Source: UBA9715 sp045629845 (GTDB lineage Bacteria; Actinomycetota; Coriobacteriia; Coriobacteriales; Eggerthellaceae). From it: 17,555 bases of DNA. Every line of letters begins with the position of its first letter. Position 1 is the first letter of the stretch. Made by a program: the position numbers and the translations under genes. Shown piece by piece: positions 14,201 through 17,555 of the stretch. The notes beneath the pieces were generated by a model, which ran no database searches, had not been told where the DNA came from, and saw only the letters and a list, made by a program, of their open reading frames with translations. The stretch is from positions 1-17,555 of the forward strand of contig JAZQRZ010000035.1 in NCBI GenBank assembly GCA_045629845.1, written 5' to 3'.

Positions 14201-14905
14201 ATGGGCAGCGTTTCTATTCCATATGTCATATGTTCCATTCTTGCGTTTGTGCCAGCACTTGTGCTGCACGAAATGGGGCATGCCTTTGCAGCGTATAAGC
14301 TGGGTGACCCTACCGCGAAATCCCAGGGTCGTTTGTCCTTTAACCCTTTAAAGCACATCGATCCGTTTGGCACGGTGCTTATGCCGCTTATGCTCATGCT
14401 TATGAACATGCCTATTTTTGGCTATGCAAAGCCGGTTCCGTATAACCCGCGCTATTTCGAGAACCCACGCAAAGGCGATCTTATTGTTGGCTTAGCGGGC
14501 CCTGCGGCAAACTTGCTGCAGGCAGCGGTTGGAACTGGTATTGCCTGGGCCGTGTGGGGTGGTGCGCATGCGGCCGTTCAGCATAGTTACTCATTACTGA
14601 TGACCACTGGCTCAACCGATATCCTGGGCTATTTCATGTTGTACTTCTTGCCGTACTACGTGCTTATCAACCTGTTCTTGATGTTCTTTAACATCTTGCC
14701 GATTCCACCGCTTGATGGCTCTTCGATATTTGCCTTTTTCTGCCCTGTGAAGTACCTGCCAACCTATTACAAGATTCAGCAGTACGCTCTGCCTATCTTT
14801 TTGGTTATCGTAATTCTGGTTCCGCAGCTCTTTAATATCGATCCCATCGGCGCATATCTAAATGTCACCGCCTATAACGTGTTTAACCTTATCTTCCCGT
14901 TTTAG
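14201..14905 (+). CDS. M50-family (site-2 protease-like) membrane metallopeptidase
   Basis: A 234-residue polytopic membrane protein with the M50 zinc-protease hallmarks. HEMGH at 23-27 (HExxH) lies in the first hydrophobic segment. It is followed by RLSFNPLKHIDPFGT (44-58), and later NILPIPPLDG (164-173) supplies the third metal ligand, Asp172. The family cleaves peptide bonds within the membrane. This compact version without a PDZ domain is the class often found beside scpA in Gram-positive and other bacteria. Substrate is unknown. The ATG at 14201 comes three bases after the previous stop; scpA starts seven bases after its own stop. Catalytic residues look intact, so it should be active. 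Confidence 0.92.
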   Translation: MGSVSIPYVICSILAFVPALVLHEMGHAFAAYKLGDPTAKSQGRLSFNPLKHIDPFGTVLMPLMLMLMNMPIFGYAKPVPYNPRYFENPRKGDLIVGLAGPAANLLQAAVGTGIAWAVWGGAHAAVQHSYSLLMTTGSTDILGYFMLYFLPYYVLINLFLMFFNILPIPPLDGSSIFAFFCPVKYLPTYYKIQQYALPIFLVIVILVPQLFNIDPIGAYLNVTAYNVFNLIFPF

Positions 14906-14912
14906 GTGAACT

Positions 14913-15689
14913 ATGTCGTATCGTGTGCGCACAGATAATTTCGAAGGCCCTTTCGACATTTTGCTGTACCTGGTTAGCAGGCAGCGTGTCGATATTGGCT
15001 CTATCAACATTGCCGATATTGCTGACCAGTATTTGGAAGAAATCTCGCGTGTGCGCATTGTCGACCTAGATGTAGCAAGTGACTTTCTGCTGGTTGCGTC
15101 AACGCTGCTCGAAATTAAGGCAGCCAGTCTTATTCCGCGTGATCGCGATATAGCAGACGACGAAATTGCTGAACTTGCGCCGAACGAGGCGCGCGATATT
15201 CTGGTTCAGCGTCTGTTGGAATACAAGAAGTTCAAGAATGCGGCTGCTATGCTGGAAGGGCGCGAACAGGCGCAAGCACGTTTGCACTTCCGTCCTTTCG
15301 GTCCAGATCCAATCTTTACACAGGCTATGCCTGACTTTTTGCGTGATGTATCACTGGATGCCTTGGCTCAGTTGGCAGCAGAAGCATATGCGCGTCGCGA
15401 AACCGTGTTGCTTGAATCCGAGCATATTGCTGCTAAGCCAATTCCCGTTGAAGTACATGTACGTGCGCTGCATTCACGCATTATGAATCGCAAGCGTTTG
15501 CGTTTTTCGGAATTGGTTGATAACTCAACCCCTACGCCCGTTGTGGTGGTTACGTTTTTGGCAGTGCTTGAGCTTTACAAGCGTTCAATGGTGCGTGTGC
15601 GTCAAAGCGAACAGTTTGGCGATATCGAAATTGATTACATCGAAGGCTCGGGCAATCTGGTGTTTTCGAAAGATGACGAATTAGAATAG
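14913..15689 (+). CDS. scpA: Segregation and condensation protein A (kleisin of SMC-ScpAB)
   Basis: A 258-residue kleisin that bridges the SMC heads and binds ScpB, acting in chromosome organisation and segregation in the cytoplasm. The N-terminal hallmark FEGPFDILLYLVSRQRVDIG is a close match to the family, followed by IADIADQYLEEI and LLVASTLLEIKAASLIPR. The acidic linker and the C-terminal winged-helix segment RLRFSELVDNSTPTPVVVVT follow. The length is typical. The ATG at 14913 is seven bases after the peptidase stop, with AGGTGAA as a modest ribosome site. scpB follows 45 bases downstream. Confidence 0.97.
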   Translation: MSYRVRTDNFEGPFDILLYLVSRQRVDIGSINIADIADQYLEEISRVRIVDLDVASDFLLVASTLLEIKAASLIPRDRDIADDEIAELAPNEARDILVQRLLEYKKFKNAAAMLEGREQAQARLHFRPFGPDPIFTQAMPDFLRDVSLDALAQLAAEAYARRETVLLESEHIAAKPIPVEVHVRALHSRIMNRKRLRFSELVDNSTPTPVVVVTFLAVLELYKRSMVRVRQSEQFGDIEIDYIEGSGNLVFSKDDELE

Positions 15690-15734
15690 CGTTTAGTTGC
15701 GCATGGTGCTTAAAGCACGATACGAGGAGCGAAC

Positions 15735-16445
15735 ATGTTTGAAGGAATCGATTTAGAGCATTTACCAGCAGCGCTTGAGGCTTTGCTGTTTGTTACCGAC
15801 GAGCCGGTTACTGCTCTAACGCTTGCGAACATGCTTGACGAAAACGTTGAAGAGATTGAATTGGCGCTTGAATCGCTGCAGCAAAGCCTTGAAAACGATG
15901 CGCGTGGTATTCAGCTGCGTGAAGTTGCGGGTGGCTGGCGTTTGTACACGCATCCTGCTTATCACGAACTTATCGAAAAGTACGTGCTGTCGTGGGATAC
16001 GCGTCGTATGTCGAACGCGGCTCTTGAAGTGTTAGCAATTGTGGCGTATTCGCAGCCTGTTACTCGTGCACAGATTTCTGCAATTCGCGGCGTTACGTCT
16101 GATGGTCCGCTGAACACTTTGGTCGAGCGCGGCTACGTTCGCGAAGCGGGTGTGGCAGAAACACCAGGCAACCCAACGCTGTACGCTACAACGCGCACCT
16201 TCCTTGAAAAGTACGGTTTGCGCTCGCCAGCTGATTTGCCCGATTTGGAAGAGTTTGCTCCCGACGAGAAAACGGCGCAGCTTATTCGCGAACGTTTGGG
16301 TGCGCCTGCTCAGGGTACTCAGATTCCTGACGAACGTGATTTGCCATCACCTGAACAGATGGTTGCCGATGCGCAAGCCAGTCTGTTGGGTGTTGTAGAC
16401 AAAATTGATTTTGACCAGCTTACCTTCAATACCGACGACGAATAA
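15735..16445 (+). CDS. scpB: Segregation and condensation protein B
   Basis: A 236-residue ScpB, which dimerises and binds the ScpA linker in the SMC complex. It consists of two winged-helix domains, with LEALLFVTDEPVTALTLANM (15-34) in the first and EVLAIVAYSQPVTRAQISAI (97-116) in the second; the YSQPVTRAQISAIRG stretch is the most conserved part of the family. The C-terminal 50 residues are acidic and probably flexible. CGAGGAGCGA precedes the ATG at 15735. It is followed by rluB, a pairing seen widely in Gram-positive bacteria. Confidence 0.97.
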   Translation: MFEGIDLEHLPAALEALLFVTDEPVTALTLANMLDENVEEIELALESLQQSLENDARGIQLREVAGGWRLYTHPAYHELIEKYVLSWDTRRMSNAALEVLAIVAYSQPVTRAQISAIRGVTSDGPLNTLVERGYVREAGVAETPGNPTLYATTRTFLEKYGLRSPADLPDLEEFAPDEKTAQLIRERLGAPAQGTQIPDERDLPSPEQMVADAQASLLGVVDKIDFDQLTFNTDDE

Positions 16446-16478
16446 GAGGGAAGGGTCAGTCCTTTTCCGCGTTTTGGA

Positions 16479-16490
16479 GACTGCGCAGTC
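16479..16490 (+). promoter_or_regulatory. 12-bp perfect palindrome directly before the first rluB start codon
   Basis: GACTGCGCAGTC is its own reverse complement and ends exactly at the ATG at 16491. It overlaps the last base of a GGAG motif at 16476-16479. As RNA it can form only a 4-bp stem; as DNA it could be an operator half-site pair. Its presence makes the upstream start less certain. Confidence 0.4.
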
Positions 16491-17285
16491 ATGATTGCTT
16501 TCGAAGATCGACCAGATGACGGGAATGGTGGCAAGGTGGTTCCCATGCGTCTTCAGAAGTTCCTTGCGCGCGCAGGGGTGGCTTCGCGTCGCGCTTCCGA
16601 GAACTTAATGACTGCGGGTCGTGTCACCGTGAATGGGGAAGTGGTCAGCGAACTTGGCGCCAAGGTTGATCCTTTGGTTGATGAAGTGGCGGTAGATGGC
16701 AAGGTGGTTGTGCTATCTGATTCGCCCGTCACGATTATGCTTCATAAGCCAGCGGGCGTTATTACCACGATGAAGGCTCAGTCGAACAAGCCCATCGTGG
16801 CTGACCTTGTGCCAACTGATGAATATCCTGGCTTGTATCCTATTGGTCGGCTTGATGCTGACACAACAGGCCTCCTGTTGTTTTCGACCGATGGGGCATT
16901 AGGAAACGAGCTATTACACCCAAGTCGACATGTGGCAAAAACCTATCAAGCACGTTTGCGGCGGCCTCTTTCAGATAAGGCGGCTGACCAATTGCGTGCG
17001 GGTGTTTTGCTTGACGATGGTCCTACGCAGCCAGCTGAAGTTGCTTTCGAGGAAACGAATCGTAAACTTGTGCATATAACTGTGCATGAAGGGCGCTATC
17101 ATCAAGTAAAGCGCATGTTTGAAGCGGTTGATAACGAAGTTGTGGCCTTACATCGTGAATCGTTTGGACCGCTTGAACTTGGAACGCTGAAGCCGGGCAA
17201 GTGGCGCTTGTTGGAAAACGACGAAGTAGCGCTTCTGATGCAGGGGAGGCAGGTGAACGCGCATGGCAAAGAAGGGCACGCGTAA
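16491..17285 (+). CDS. rluB: 23S rRNA pseudouridine synthase, RsuA/RluB family
   Basis: A cytoplasmic enzyme that converts a uridine in rRNA to pseudouridine. An S4-like RNA-binding domain comes first (MRLQKFLARAGVASRRASEN, 19-38, through about 70), then the catalytic domain with LHKPAGVITT (84-93) and GRLDADTTGLLLFSTDG (119-135), where Asp122 is the catalytic residue. HEGRYHQVKRMFEAV near 200 is also typical. The 264-residue call uses ATG 16491. A second ATG at 16545, with AAGGTGG six bases upstream, gives 246 residues and the usual family beginning MRLQKFLARAG, and may be the true start. Context after scpB supports RluB rather than RsuA. The stop overlaps the next gene by 23 bases. Confidence 0.93.
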   Translation: MIAFEDRPDDGNGGKVVPMRLQKFLARAGVASRRASENLMTAGRVTVNGEVVSELGAKVDPLVDEVAVDGKVVVLSDSPVTIMLHKPAGVITTMKAQSNKPIVADLVPTDEYPGLYPIGRLDADTTGLLLFSTDGALGNELLHPSRHVAKTYQARLRRPLSDKAADQLRAGVLLDDGPTQPAEVAFEETNRKLVHITVHEGRYHQVKRMFEAVDNEVVALHRESFGPLELGTLKPGKWRLLENDEVALLMQGRQVNAHGKEGHA

Positions 17286-17555
17286 AGACGATGCTGATTT
17301 AGCTTTGCGCCCTGAAGCCCCGCAAAAGCGTAAGAAGGTTTTGCGCTTAAAGATTACTGGCTGGGGTGTGGCTGCTCGTGTTACTGCTGTGTGCGCCTTT
17401 ATTTGCATGCTTCTTCCGTGGCTTCATGCACCTGGGATTAACGTTCTTGCCGAATTCTCTTGGATGTTTGGCCTGTATATTCAGCAGGGCGATTTCCTGT
17501 TTCCTATGTATACAGCAGGCGAAATGGCAGAGTTTCTTGATGCCATTACTGGTAG
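17263..17555 (+). CDS. Unknown membrane protein, 5' fragment
   Basis: An open frame from ATG 17263 to the end of the window, 97 complete codons. The N-terminus is strongly basic (MAKKGTRKDDAD, then QKRKKVLRLK), followed by a hydrophobic segment near residues 36-54 (VAARVTAVCAFICMLLPWL). This implies an inner-membrane protein with its N-terminus in the cytoplasm. AGGTG lies seven bases before the ATG. It overlaps the end of rluB by 23 bases in another frame, so it probably belongs to the same operon. I do not recognise the family, and the rest lies outside the window. Confidence 0.7.
   Translation, partial: MAKKGTRKDDADLALRPEAPQKRKKVLRLKITGWGVAARVTAVCAFICMLLPWLHAPGINVLAEFSWMFGLYIQQGDFLFPMYTAGEMAEFLDAITG

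Noticed and set aside
15706..15718. Inverted repeat GTGCTT-A-AAGCAC between scpA and scpB
   Set aside because: The arms are separated by a single base, too close for a stable RNA hairpin without unpairing most of the stem, and there is no T tract; probably chance.

Overview
The window is a bacterial chromosomal segment of moderately high GC, and every gene I can support lies on the + strand. The ribosomal proteins, the zinc-ribbon form of L24, the short 61-residue S14, SecY and the scpA-scpB-rluB cluster fit a Gram-positive lineage. The overall protein style suggests Actinomycetota, class Coriobacteriia (an Eggerthella/Slackia/Cryptobacterium-like organism). That placement is inferred from recall of these families, not from any search. 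I see no mobile element, CRISPR array, tRNA or rRNA.

Layout. (1) 1-2966: the 3' end of an ABC-transporter ATPase and a complete 861-residue duplicated FtsX/MacB-type permease. (2) 3070-4374: a trigger-factor-like chaperone under its own promoter, ending in a strong terminator. (3) 4375-4777: an intergenic region with that terminator, a good promoter (TTGAAG-17-TATAAT) and a leader of about 200 nt that folds into three consecutive hairpins. (4) 4778-13620: a ribosomal protein cluster in the order L2-S19-L22-S3-L16-L29-S17-L14-L24-L5-S14-S8-L6-L18-S5-L30, then a stem-loop with an embedded -10 box, then L15-SecY and a strong terminator. (5) 13790-17555: a second transcription unit with an unrecognised 135-residue protein, an M50 site-2-protease-like membrane peptidase, ScpA, ScpB, an RluB-type pseudouridine synthase and the start of an unknown membrane protein.

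How the genes work together. Block 4 is the S10/spc-type ribosomal assembly line plus the main subunit of the protein translocon, and the chaperone in block 2 belongs to the same nascent-chain world. Block 5 pairs the two kleisin/winged-helix partners of SMC (chromosome condensation) with an rRNA-modifying enzyme, a neighbourhood seen in many Gram-positive bacteria.

Points that stand out. The ribosomal cluster begins at L2, with the usual S10-L3-L4-L23 absent, and starts from its own structured leader. The trigger-factor-like protein just upstream lacks most of the ribosome-docking signature that binds L23, one of the missing proteins. S14 has lost one of its four zinc-binding cysteines through a TGC-to-GGC-type codon. 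The gaps around L5 and S14 are unusually long and hairpin-rich. Several terminator stems share the same outer arms. These are individual departures from expected patterns; I do not see a wholly new multi-gene system such as a defence island.
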